Shown in pieces: positions 1 through 7,946 of a stretch of 64,000 bases of DNA. Both the position numbers and the translations under genes were made by a program. The first letter of the stretch is position 1. Each line of letters starts with the position of its first letter. Location of the stretch: assembly GCF_014652575.1 (NCBI RefSeq), contig NZ_BMZB01000001.1, positions 682,001-746,000 of the forward strand. Direction: 5' to 3'. The DNA comes from Asticcacaulis endophyticus. GTDB taxonomy: Bacteria; Pseudomonadota; Alphaproteobacteria; Caulobacterales; Caulobacteraceae. A model generated the notes under the pieces. It saw only the letters and a list, made by a program, of their open reading frames with translations. It was not told where the DNA came from and searched no databases.

Positions 1-363
1 GGACCCGGCCGTCCAGGCCTGAGCCAGACCGCCCCCGGCATAGGACGACAAAGGTGCAATACCGGCAACCTTTTGCTCGGCACCGATGACATCGCGCAGG
101 ACATATTCTTTTGATGGCGGGAAACCGTAATATTCACTGCCGTTTGAGGGCAGAATAAGGGATGAGTAGTCCTCACCCAGAAAATAGGCAACCGGGTCTT
201 CGAGTTCGGTTTTCAGGCCATTGAGCGATGCACCGGGCAGGGCGGGATCAGGGCCGGTGACGCCGATATCGATCAGGGTGACGGTGCGGCCACGTTCAAG
301 GGCGGTCTGGGCGGCATGGACGGCAGAAGCGCCGCCGCCGATGATGACGAGGTTATCGCTCAT
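1..363 (-). CDS. FAD-dependent oxidoreductase, GMC-like (partial, N-terminal 121 residues)
   Basis: Only the first 121 codons lie in the window; the gene runs off the left edge. The N-terminus is a dinucleotide-binding fold: hydrophobic strand, then GGGASA at residues 9-14, and an acidic residue ending the second strand (TLIDIG). A glycine-rich GGGLAQAW segment at about 110-117 resembles the FAD-contact loop of GMC oxidoreductases. Its ATG overlaps the stop codon of the upstream SDR gene as ATGA, so the two are translationally coupled and this gene belongs to the long minus-strand glycan operon. It may oxidise a sugar or polyol, but the substrate-binding part is not visible. GMC membership is likely, not certain. 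Confidence 0.7.
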   Translation of the reverse strand, partial: MSDNLVIIGGGASAVHAAQTALERGRTVTLIDIGVTGPDPALPGASLNGLKTELEDPVAYFLGEDYSSLILPSNGSEYYGFPPSKEYVLRDVIGAEQKVAGIAPLSSYAGGGLAQAWTAGS

Positions 364-1697
364 GACCGCGCTCCCTTAGCCTTTCGACCCAAAATCAGCT
401 TGGCCGGAATGAAGATCAGCGCCCCCAGCAGCACCCCAAAGGCCGCTTCGATCCCACGCAGAACCATGAACGGCCAGGCCATACCCTTGGGGTCAGGCGC
501 ATCCAGTTCGTGAAAACTGGGCGGGGCCGATTCCAGCAGGGCCATGGTCAGAACCAGCTTGGCGCGCACGACCGATTGCCGCCCCAACAGGCCGGTGAAG
601 CTGTCGGTCAGCCACACCCCAAACGCGCCGGAGCGGGCGACCTTGAGCAGCAACCGCTCAAAATCGTTGGCCGGCTCAAGCGGGTGGCCGCGGTGAAAAT
701 CGAGATATTTACCTTCCTGATAGGCCGTGCCACCTGTCCGGGTCAGGTGGCGCGCGAACAGGTAAAACTCCTTGCCCAGTGCCGAGTCCGAAGTGGCATG
801 GGCGCCTTTGGGCGGGACGATCCGCGCATCCAGCGCCTGCGGGGCGGGCAGGTATTTGGCCATCAGCGGATGCGGGCTGGCTACCGCATCATTGGCAAAG
901 GCGGCTAACTGACCGCTGGTGAACGGCAGGAATTTGAATAACAGGCCCTCAACCATCGCCAGTGATGCGCGCATGAACGGCAGCGGCAGATGCACAAATT
1001 TTGCGGGCTTATCGGCACCATTAAGTGCGCGCAGTTTGGTCAGCAGGCCATGCATATCAAAGGTTTCCGCACCCCCGACTTCGATCGTGGCGCCATTGGC
1101 ATCGTCTGCGAAAGCCAGTGCCGACAACAGGCTGGCCACGTCGTCTGACGTCACCGGCTGCACTTTGCTGAGGCCATCCCCGAACACGGGCGTCACCGGC
1201 AGGCCCGCCAGCTTCGACAGATTGGCCTGAACCGCTGAATCCGGGCCAAAGATCATGGTCGGGCGAATAATGGTCCAGTTAAGCGGGGCGGCTGATACCA
1301 CCGCTTCGGCGGCACTGCGTGAGTCGGCATAGACATAGTGCTTACGGTCGGTGAACTTGGCGGCAATGCTGGAGATATAGATAAACCGCGTTACCCCGGC
1401 GCTCAACCCCGCATTAAGGAGGGTACGCGTAGCTTCGACATTTTCACGCATATAGTCGGCGGGGCGCGCCTTACCGGCAAGGCCTGCACAGTCGATGACG
1501 ATTTCATAGCCATTAAGCGCATGGGCATAGTTTTGCGGTTCAAGCAAGTCTGACCTGATCCAGACCACGCCTCTGGGGGCGTCCTGCGGGCGGACATTGC
1601 GGTCAATGCCAAGCACCACATGACCGGCGTTTGCCAGTAAGGCGCACAACCGGCTGCCAACCTGACCCGCCGCACCCGCGACCACAATTTTACGCAC
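360..1697 (-). CDS. Atypical SDR (NAD-binding epimerase/NDUFA9-like) with C-terminal membrane-associated domain
   Basis: 445 residues. Residues 1-220 form an extended/atypical SDR fold with the nucleotide-binding motif GAAGQVGS (8-15) and an acidic strand end (GIDR). The usual YxxxK active-site pair is not kept: the equivalent segment reads YADSR (123-127), with Arg for Lys, so a classical reductase or epimerase reaction is doubtful. The C-terminal 150 residues are not typical SDR and end in a hydrophobic stretch at about 412-432, suggesting membrane attachment. It lies 32 bases after the GT-C membrane protein and overlaps the next gene by ATGA. It may act on a lipid-linked sugar or hold a complex together; function unknown. 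Confidence 0.75.
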   Translation of the reverse strand: MRKIVVAGAAGQVGSRLCALLANAGHVVLGIDRNVRPQDAPRGVVWIRSDLLEPQNYAHALNGYEIVIDCAGLAGKARPADYMRENVEATRTLLNAGLSAGVTRFIYISSIAAKFTDRKHYVYADSRSAAEAVVSAAPLNWTIIRPTMIFGPDSAVQANLSKLAGLPVTPVFGDGLSKVQPVTSDDVASLLSALAFADDANGATIEVGGAETFDMHGLLTKLRALNGADKPAKFVHLPLPFMRASLAMVEGLLFKFLPFTSGQLAAFANDAVASPHPLMAKYLPAPQALDARIVPPKGAHATSDSALGKEFYLFARHLTRTGGTAYQEGKYLDFHRGHPLEPANDFERLLLKVARSGAFGVWLTDSFTGLLGRQSVVRAKLVLTMALLESAPPSFHELDAPDPKGMAWPFMVLRGIEAAFGVLLGALIFIPAKLILGRKAKGARS

Positions 1698-1729
1698 CTT
1701 GAAACGCCTTTTTCAAAATCAGACTAAGG

Positions 1730-3439
1730 CTACCAGATCGGCAGCGGTGAAATATAGGTGAAGTTTTGCATGGTTAAAATCACACGATAGAAATTCCACA
1801 GAATGGTCACGACCATAAAAGCGCTAAACGCTTGCTGCCAGCGGCCTTTGAGCGACGCCCAGTAAACGGCGGTCAGCATCACAAGGGCCGGGACAAAGTG
1901 GGCAAAATGCTTGGTCTGACGCCAGTCAACCAGACTAAAGCCAATCGCGCCAATCGCAAACCACAGCACCAGAAAGCCCACGCCCTGACGGATGCGACGC
2001 CCGCCGTAGATCAGCGCCAGACCAAAGGCGATCATGGTAAGCCAGCCATAGTGGGTGATGAACTGCATCCACAACTCACCGGCAGACGGATAGACCCAGT
2101 CACTGACCACCTGATCCTCAGCCGCTTTGAGCCGTCCGATCAGGTGATCATAGATATGCTCTTCGTAAAACTCGTGCGGATCGACCGTAAAGCCATAGGC
2201 GATGAACGCCATCCACCCGGCCAGAAAGCCGAAACAGATGCCAAGCCCGGCCAGCACATCCGTGCGCGCCATGACCTTTTGCCATGCGCCCTTGATGCCC
2301 CCGACAAACAGGTCTTTGAGGCCGCCGTCCATCAGGAAACGCAAACCTACATGCACTGGCACGGCCATGGGTAGAAGCGCGCCTTTCTGGTCGGAGATAG
2401 ACGACATGAACGACGCCCAGAACCCGCGGCGGCGATCGCTGTCGACCGGATCGGTCAGACTTGCGCCGTGGGTGAACAGGCCCGCAGCCCGCAAATAGAA
2501 ATAGGCGCTGCACACCAGCCAGAAATTACTGATGGCCATATAGCCGCCGTAGCTGGAGCGGACATATATCTCCGGGAAGGTGGCGTAAAATACCCCCGCA
2601 CCGGCGGCGGCAATCAGCGATCCCGACAGGCGGTGGACCAGAAACCCAAGCGGGAAAATGATCAGGAAGCTGAGGAAAATATTGGGTGTGCGCGTCGCCA
2701 GCAGCAGAGGTGTTGTATTGAACTGCACGAACGACTGATCCCACGCCGCCTTACGATCAAAGCCTGGGTCTTTGGCAGCGACGGAGGCGTCATAATAATA
2801 TTTGAAGCCGTCGATCTGATCCTCGAACAGCGCCCCTTCGCCGATCCAGAAATGCAGCATCAGCGGGTGGGCCAGATAGAACCGTGTGCCGCGATTGGTG
2901 ACCATGTTGGGCGTGCCGTCATTGATCATGCCGTAAGCGGTCGCCTGAAGCTCCATGTCCTGATCTTCGAGCTGCGGCACGAACTTGGTCGCCCCCAGGA
3001 ACGATTGCAGGTAAAACAGGGCCGCCACCGCCAGCAGAACGGCGGGCAAGGGCTTGACGATCTCGGTCAGATCGAACCACTGACGCTTGGTGCCAAACCA
3101 CAGGCCCGCATTGACGATGACGGCAAGACCGACCACGAACGCGATGCGGCTGGTCGGGCCCGGCAGGGGCATCAGCAATAACCACACCGCGGCTGAGGCC
3201 AGAATGGAAATGATAACGACCCGAAACAGAAGGGCGACAAAATCACGTCCGCGCATATCTGACCAGGCCAGGCCCGGCAGGATCATCATCATCAGGCCCG
3301 CCACAAAGGGCTGAAACACCTCCGGCAGGACTTTGAGGCTAAATAGCCCAAGCACCAGCGGCAGATTGAATGCCAGTACACGGATGATCAGGGCGGTGGG
3401 CAGGGATTTGGGTGTCACGGGGGTCAGGTCAGAGGTCAC
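1730..3439 (-). CDS. Polytopic membrane protein, probable GT-C glycosyltransferase
   Basis: 569 residues with about ten or more hydrophobic segments spread from residue 15 to 560. The first large hydrophilic loop carries EDQDME (158-163), an acidic cluster placed like the catalytic DD/DE/EDD motif in the first periplasmic loop of GT-C enzymes (ArnT, PMT, GtrS types). The next segment is rich in Tyr/Trp and matches the family style. It starts 3 bases after the stop of a polyprenyl-phosphate-sugar-type GT2, a common pairing: the GT2 makes the lipid-linked sugar and the GT-C protein uses it on the periplasmic side. The GT-C assignment is inference from topology, motif and context; the acceptor is unknown. 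Confidence 0.65.
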   Translation of the reverse strand: MTSDLTPVTPKSLPTALIIRVLAFNLPLVLGLFSLKVLPEVFQPFVAGLMMMILPGLAWSDMRGRDFVALLFRVVIISILASAAVWLLLMPLPGPTSRIAFVVGLAVIVNAGLWFGTKRQWFDLTEIVKPLPAVLLAVAALFYLQSFLGATKFVPQLEDQDMELQATAYGMINDGTPNMVTNRGTRFYLAHPLMLHFWIGEGALFEDQIDGFKYYYDASVAAKDPGFDRKAAWDQSFVQFNTTPLLLATRTPNIFLSFLIIFPLGFLVHRLSGSLIAAAGAGVFYATFPEIYVRSSYGGYMAISNFWLVCSAYFYLRAAGLFTHGASLTDPVDSDRRRGFWASFMSSISDQKGALLPMAVPVHVGLRFLMDGGLKDLFVGGIKGAWQKVMARTDVLAGLGICFGFLAGWMAFIAYGFTVDPHEFYEEHIYDHLIGRLKAAEDQVVSDWVYPSAGELWMQFITHYGWLTMIAFGLALIYGGRRIRQGVGFLVLWFAIGAIGFSLVDWRQTKHFAHFVPALVMLTAVYWASLKGRWQQAFSAFMVVTILWNFYRVILTMQNFTYISPLPIW

Positions 3440-3442
3440 AAT

Positions 3443-4447
3443 CTATCTCCGGCCGTGTTCGGCAAAGGCCGCCATCGGGGCGGTGGTGTCTAGGTCGGGG
3501 GTGGTCGTCTCGGCGGAACTGGCGACTTCCTGCACGATATAGACGGGGCGGGGTTTGATCTCATTAAAGATGCGGCCAAGATATTCGCCCAGAATCCCGA
3601 TGCAGATTAACTGCACGCCGCCTAAGAACAGCATGGCGACCATCATGGTGGCCCAGCCTTCGACCGTGATCCCAAAGGCCCACTGCACGAATACGGACGC
3701 CAGATAAAGAAACGCCAGAGCCGACGCGCCGTAACCCATCCAGGTCGCCACTTTCAGCGGTGTATTGGAAAATGAGGTAATGCCGTCAAAGGCAAATTTC
3801 AGCATTTTCTTAAGCGGATACTTGGTTTCTCCGGCAAAGCGCTCATCGCGGTCATAGAGCACGAAGGTCTGCGGAAAACCGACCCAGCTCACCAGTCCGC
3901 GAATGAAGCGGTCCTTTTCACGCATAGCCCGCAGCTCATTGGCTACACGGGCGGAGATCAGGCGGAAGTCCCCGACATCCTGCGGGATATCGATATTGGA
4001 AAGTGAGCGCAGCAGGCGGTAAAACATCGCTGCGGTCCATAGCTTGAACTTGGTTTCACCTTCGCGGCGCGCGCGCTTGGCATAGACCACATCAAAGCCG
4101 TCGCGCCATTTTGTGACCATTTCATGGATCAGTTCAGGCGGGTCCTGCAGGTCGGCATCGATAAAGACAATGGCGTCGCCCCTAGCGTGATCAAGGCCGG
4201 CCGTAATCGCGATCTGGTGGCCGAAATTACGGGAAAATTTAACGACCTTGACACGCGGATTGGTGGCGGCAAATTCGCTCATGATCTTAAAACTGTCGTC
4301 ACGGCTGCCGTCATCGACATAGATCATTTCGTAATCCAGCCCATCGAGGCTTTCCATGACGGCCTGAGCGCGCGCATGAAATGCCTGAATGCCTTCCGCT
4401 TCGTTATAGGCGGGGGTCACCAGAGACAGCAAAGGTTTGCGCGTCAT
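3443..4447 (-). CDS. GT2 glycosyltransferase, polyprenyl-phosphate sugar synthase type (GtrB/ArnC/DPM1-like)
   Basis: 334 residues from the ATG at 4447, which has GGAG eight bases upstream; an in-frame ATG at 4501 with AAGG upstream is an alternative giving 352 residues. The GT-A domain starts with LVTPAYNE (9-16), has YVDDGS (43-48), and the metal/nucleotide motif DADLQDPPE (97-105). Two hydrophobic hairpin segments follow at about 232-257 and 265-290, as in GtrB and ArnC. These enzymes move a sugar from a nucleotide donor to undecaprenyl phosphate on the inner face of the membrane. The next gene is a GT-C-like protein, its natural partner. Sugar identity cannot be read from the sequence. 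Confidence 0.88.
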   Translation of the reverse strand: MTRKPLLSLVTPAYNEAEGIQAFHARAQAVMESLDGLDYEMIYVDDGSRDDSFKIMSEFAATNPRVKVVKFSRNFGHQIAITAGLDHARGDAIVFIDADLQDPPELIHEMVTKWRDGFDVVYAKRARREGETKFKLWTAAMFYRLLRSLSNIDIPQDVGDFRLISARVANELRAMREKDRFIRGLVSWVGFPQTFVLYDRDERFAGETKYPLKKMLKFAFDGITSFSNTPLKVATWMGYGASALAFLYLASVFVQWAFGITVEGWATMMVAMLFLGGVQLICIGILGEYLGRIFNEIKPRPVYIVQEVASSAETTTPDLDTTAPMAAFAEHGRR

Positions 4448-4577
4448 GTCACTTGCTCCGTATTGGGTTGCGGCCATGACGCGGTGCAACACCTGTGCCA
4501 TATGAACCTTTGAAGATCAGGCAAAAATCTGATCCAACCTCACGCCACTCAAACTCATAAAGCCTTGAAAACTAAAC

Positions 4578-5327
4578 TTAAGTACTAATGCCGCCGTCAA
4601 TGATCAGAGTCTGACCCGTGATCATGCGCGCCCCGTCGCTCAGGAAAAAGCGGACGGCATTTAAGATATCATCCTCATCGGCCAGCCGACCCAGCGGGGT
4701 GCGCCCGACAATCTGCTTGAGCTGTGATGGGCTAAGGGTCGATGACATTTCGGTCGCCACATAGCCGGGCGCGACGCTATTGACCGTGATCTGACGACGG
4801 CCCAGTTCACGGGCCAGAGCGCGGCTAAAGCCATCAACGCCCGCTTTTGAGGCCGAATAGGCCGACAGGCCGTTATAGCCGCGCGTGCCGATGATCGAGG
4901 AAATATTGATGATCCGGCCGCCCTGATTTTCCGAAGGCTTTTGCGCCAGCATGACCTTGGAGGCGGCGCGCGCCATCTGAATGGTGCCGAGCAGGTTGAT
5001 CTTTATGATCCGCTCGCTCTCGACATTGGGGAAGGAGGCCAGAATCCCGGCCTGAGCCACACCGGCATTGTTGACCAGACCCCACAGGCCATCGTCACCC
5101 GCCCAGGCGACGGCGGCTTCTACGAAGGCATCAACCTGATCGGCTTCACCGACTTCGCACGCCTGCCAGAAAAAGTAGGGGCCATATTCGGGATGGGCCT
5201 CAAGGCGGGCAATATTGTCGGTTTTCTTGCGGCTACAGGTCGAGACGCGATAACCGTCAGCCAGAAGGCCTTCGATCATCACCGCGCCCAGACCGCGGCT
5301 GCCGCCGGTGACAATAACGTGACGCAT
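4578..5327 (-). CDS. SDR-family 3-oxoacyl-ACP reductase-like protein (FabG-like)
   Basis: 249 residues, normal for a classical SDR. TGGSRGLG (7-14) binds NADP(H), NNAG is at 86-89, and the active-site set is Ser143/144, Tyr157 and Lys161 in YSASK. The C-terminus TLIIDGG is also typical. Its ATG lies 2 bases after the ligase stop, with AAGGGA as ribosome site, so it is tightly linked to the ligase and carrier protein genes. That context suggests it reduces an oxoacyl group carried on the neighbouring ACP, giving a hydroxyacyl group for transfer, or else a sugar intermediate. Catalytic residues are seen; substrate is inferred from context. Confidence 0.85.
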   Translation of the reverse strand: MRHVIVTGGSRGLGAVMIEGLLADGYRVSTCSRKKTDNIARLEAHPEYGPYFFWQACEVGEADQVDAFVEAAVAWAGDDGLWGLVNNAGVAQAGILASFPNVESERIIKINLLGTIQMARAASKVMLAQKPSENQGGRIINISSIIGTRGYNGLSAYSASKAGVDGFSRALARELGRRQITVNSVAPGYVATEMSSTLSPSQLKQIVGRTPLGRLADEDDILNAVRFFLSDGARMITGQTLIIDGGIST

Positions 5328-5329
5328 AA

Positions 5330-6622
5330 CTATCCCTTTTTATTGGCAGCCGAGACCGCAATCTTATCGACAAAATTAAGTGATCTGGGCACCGAATAGG
5401 CGGGCAGGGCTTCGCGACAGGCGGTCAGGATCGCTTTACGCGCAGTCTTCTCATCGGCACCGGCTTCGAGCACGACATCGGCGGCAACGAGCGCACCGGT
5501 GACCGGATTGGGCTGGCCATAGACGCGGGCCTCAATAACCCCGTCCTGTTTCAGGATCAGGGCTTCGACCGGCAGTGGGTAAACCTTTGAGCCGCCGACA
5601 TTGATGGTGTTGTCATCGCGGCCCAGAACCTTGACGCGGTCTCCGGCCAGTTCAACCAGATCGGCGGTGGCGAGCCAGCCGTCATCCTGCAGCGGTTGCG
5701 ACGCCGCCGACAGGTAGCCGCTCATCATATTGGGGGTCTTGATTTGCAGAAAGCCGTCCTTGATCCGGAGGGCCACGCCAGACGGTGCGGACTCTAACCA
5801 TGCGGCGGGAAAGCCCTCAAGCCCGTCATGAACCGCATAGACCACGCCTGCTTCGGTCGAGGCATAGGTGTGGGTGACGCGGGTGTCGGGGAAGGCTTTG
5901 CGGATGCGGTCAAGCGTGGGCTGATCCGCCGCTTCGCCGCCCAGAGTGATCTGCGCAAGGCTCAATTGCGTGGGATCGGCCACCATCAGGAACGACCGCC
6001 AAAAGGTCGGCGTGCCGGAAATATGGGTGCCGTTCCAGTGACGACTGACGTGGTAGAACCCGCCGATGGTGCGCTCAGCCGGGGTGATCAGCAGTCCGCC
6101 CCACAGGGCCGCCGTCAGAGAAACCTGAATACCGGCAAAGCCTGTTGGCTGATAGGTCAGCACCCAGCGCCCGCCCTGATCGGGACGGCGCTTGACGCCG
6201 GCCTTGGCCTTGGCCAGCAGGCTTTCAAGGGAATGGCCAGCGACCTTGGGCATGCCCGTCGTGCCGGAGGTCATCATATAGATGCGGCCGTCTGCGGGGG
6301 TCTGGGTCGTTGAGCGCCAATCGAGTTCACCGTTCAGCACCAGCCCGATACCATGTTCGGCGCAGATGGCCTCAATGCGGTCTTGCGCAATCGTGGTGTG
6401 GGCGATGAACAGATCCGCCCCCGCCCGGTCGCAGGCATCGATCGCTTCAAAGATCAGGGCGGAATCGTCACTGCGCACCAGAACGCGGGAAACCCCGCGT
6501 TCGGTAATAGCCGCCGACAGATCGTCGGCGCGTGCCCGGATATCGCCGCGGGTGAACAGGGCTTCGCCCCGCGCTACCAGCGGCGTGTCATCTCCGGGTG
6601 TAAGATCCAGCCCCATCCGCAT
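5330..6622 (-). CDS. AMP-forming acyl/aminoacyl ligase (ANL superfamily), probable loader of the adjacent carrier protein
   Basis: 430 residues, shorter than DltA or acyl-CoA synthetases (usually about 500 or more), mainly through a reduced N-terminal half. Core motifs are present: TSGTTGMPK (118-126, phosphate loop), YASTEAG (253-259), TADL (319-322), GRDDNTINVGG (334-344, hinge) and a C-terminal NKKG whose lysine fits the A10 catalytic position. The protein ends almost directly after that lysine. It starts 4 bases after the ACP stop codon. By analogy with DltA/DltC it should activate a carboxylic acid with ATP and attach it to the phosphopantetheine of the ACP. Whether the acid is an amino acid, hydroxy acid or fatty acid is not decided by the sequence. 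Confidence 0.88.
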   Translation of the reverse strand: MRMGLDLTPGDDTPLVARGEALFTRGDIRARADDLSAAITERGVSRVLVRSDDSALIFEAIDACDRAGADLFIAHTTIAQDRIEAICAEHGIGLVLNGELDWRSTTQTPADGRIYMMTSGTTGMPKVAGHSLESLLAKAKAGVKRRPDQGGRWVLTYQPTGFAGIQVSLTAALWGGLLITPAERTIGGFYHVSRHWNGTHISGTPTFWRSFLMVADPTQLSLAQITLGGEAADQPTLDRIRKAFPDTRVTHTYASTEAGVVYAVHDGLEGFPAAWLESAPSGVALRIKDGFLQIKTPNMMSGYLSAASQPLQDDGWLATADLVELAGDRVKVLGRDDNTINVGGSKVYPLPVEALILKQDGVIEARVYGQPNPVTGALVAADVVLEAGADEKTARKAILTACREALPAYSVPRSLNFVDKIAVSAANKKG

Positions 6623-6626
6623 GCGC

Positions 6627-6872
6627 TTAACGCACGTAAAGCTTGGTCAGTTCACCGACCGTTTTGAATTCGATAAAGCCCTTGGCGAACGGATCGAAAC
6701 CGATCTTCTTTTCCAGTTCAGACACGAGGGTGGCCAGATCGAGCGAGTCGATCCCCAGTTCATCGCCCAGAACTTCAGTCGCCGGGGTGATTTCCGGCAC
6801 GTCGAGGCCCTTGTCATCCAGAGTCTGGCTGATGATTTCAACGATGGCGGCGTAGATTTGGTCTTCGGTCAT
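6627..6872 (-). CDS. Acyl carrier protein (DltC-like role)
   Basis: 81 residues, acidic, helical. The phosphopantetheine site is GIDSLD with Ser43, followed by a conserved helix-2 style segment and a basic pair. The TVGEL near the C-terminus matches the usual end of carrier proteins. It sits between the SGNH-like gene (12 bases upstream) and the AMP-forming ligase (4 bases downstream), so it is a dedicated carrier rather than the housekeeping AcpP. It probably holds the group that the MBOAT protein passes across or into the membrane. Confidence 0.93.
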   Translation of the reverse strand: MTEDQIYAAIVEIISQTLDDKGLDVPEITPATEVLGDELGIDSLDLATLVSELEKKIGFDPFAKGFIEFKTVGELTKLYVR

Positions 6873-6884
6873 TATTAGTTTCCT

Positions 6885-7946
6885 TTAGTTAGATTTAGGA
6901 CAGGTGGCCGCGTCCTTGAGTGTGGTGCGCAGATCGCCCACGACTTGCTGGACGCGGAGGTGACGGGTTTCGGCCTTGAGGTGATAGACCGTGTCGAAAA
7001 ATAGCGATTCATCGAACACATAATCGGACGGTGGACGCGGGGCCTTAACGGCATCAGGGCCGGTGGTAAGCGCCGTATGAACGCTGTCGATCTGGGTTTT
7101 GTTGGCGGCGTAATAGTGGCGCATGGTCGGGGTGTAGGACATGACCACATGGACACCTTTGGCTTCCATCGCCTTGGCATAGGCCTTGATGGCGGGGACA
7201 ACCGTGGGGTCAATGCCGGTTTGATAAAGCTTGGTGCCCTCTTCGATGTCGCCGGTCCAGGTCACACCTTTGTGGCCCACCAGGTCGCCGGTCGGGGCAA
7301 AGCTCTTGAAGGATTCAACCTCGATCAGCTTATCCAGCAGATTGTCACCTTTGGGCATGAACAGTTCACCGCGCGCCGCCTGATTGCCTATGCGCAGCAG
7401 CTTGGACTGGGCGACGAACGGGATGGCGGATACGGCCTCACCGATTTGTTGTGGCGTCAGGTAAGCGATGGCAGCGGGGTTGGTCTTGACGATGGCGTAA
7501 AGATCCTTGCCCGACCCTTCGATCGGCTTGCCAAAGCTGTCCCATTCAAAGGCGATGACAATGATATCGCCGGGCTTCACATCGTCAGCCACTTCGCGCA
7601 TCAGATAGCGAACACCGAAATAGCCGTTGAGGCCCATATTGACGGCCGGGCAGCCGGTTTCACGCTCAATCAGCGTTGAATCCATACCGTAGGACAGGTT
7701 CGATCCGCCCACCAGAACGATCTTTTTGCCCGGCAGGGTCGAGAGCCGGTCATGCTTCAACAGGGTAGCGCGCGCGTAGTCGTTATCATCAGGGATGCCC
7801 AGCACGACGGCCATCAGGGTCGCGACGGACGCTACACCCAATAGCGCCAGACGGCCTAGCAGGCTAAGTGCACCTTTGGGTTTTGCGACCGCTGTTGGCA
7901 GCGCCGCGTCACCTTCATTTGGTTTTGGCGTTTCGCTGTCCATCAT
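6885..7946 (-). CDS. Membrane-anchored SGNH-like protein (DltD/AlgX-type partner of MBOAT)
   Basis: 353 residues from the ATG at 7946, which overlaps the MBOAT stop codon (TGATG); a second ATG follows at once. One hydrophobic segment at about 27-49 would anchor it with the bulk in the periplasm. The SGNH block I appears as VLVGGSN (Ser82), and the C-terminal Asp-His pair as FFDTVYHL (Asp318, His322), so a hydrolase-type Ser-His-Asp set can be drawn. Such proteins act with MBOAT transferases to place acyl groups on extracytoplasmic glycans or teichoic acids. Overall similarity to known DltD or AlgX is weak by eye, so the exact family is open. Confidence 0.75.
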   Translation of the reverse strand: MMDSETPKPNEGDAALPTAVAKPKGALSLLGRLALLGVASVATLMAVVLGIPDDNDYARATLLKHDRLSTLPGKKIVLVGGSNLSYGMDSTLIERETGCPAVNMGLNGYFGVRYLMREVADDVKPGDIIVIAFEWDSFGKPIEGSGKDLYAIVKTNPAAIAYLTPQQIGEAVSAIPFVAQSKLLRIGNQAARGELFMPKGDNLLDKLIEVESFKSFAPTGDLVGHKGVTWTGDIEEGTKLYQTGIDPTVVPAIKAYAKAMEAKGVHVVMSYTPTMRHYYAANKTQIDSVHTALTTGPDAVKAPRPPSDYVFDESLFFDTVYHLKAETRHLRVQQVVGDLRTTLKDAATCPKSN

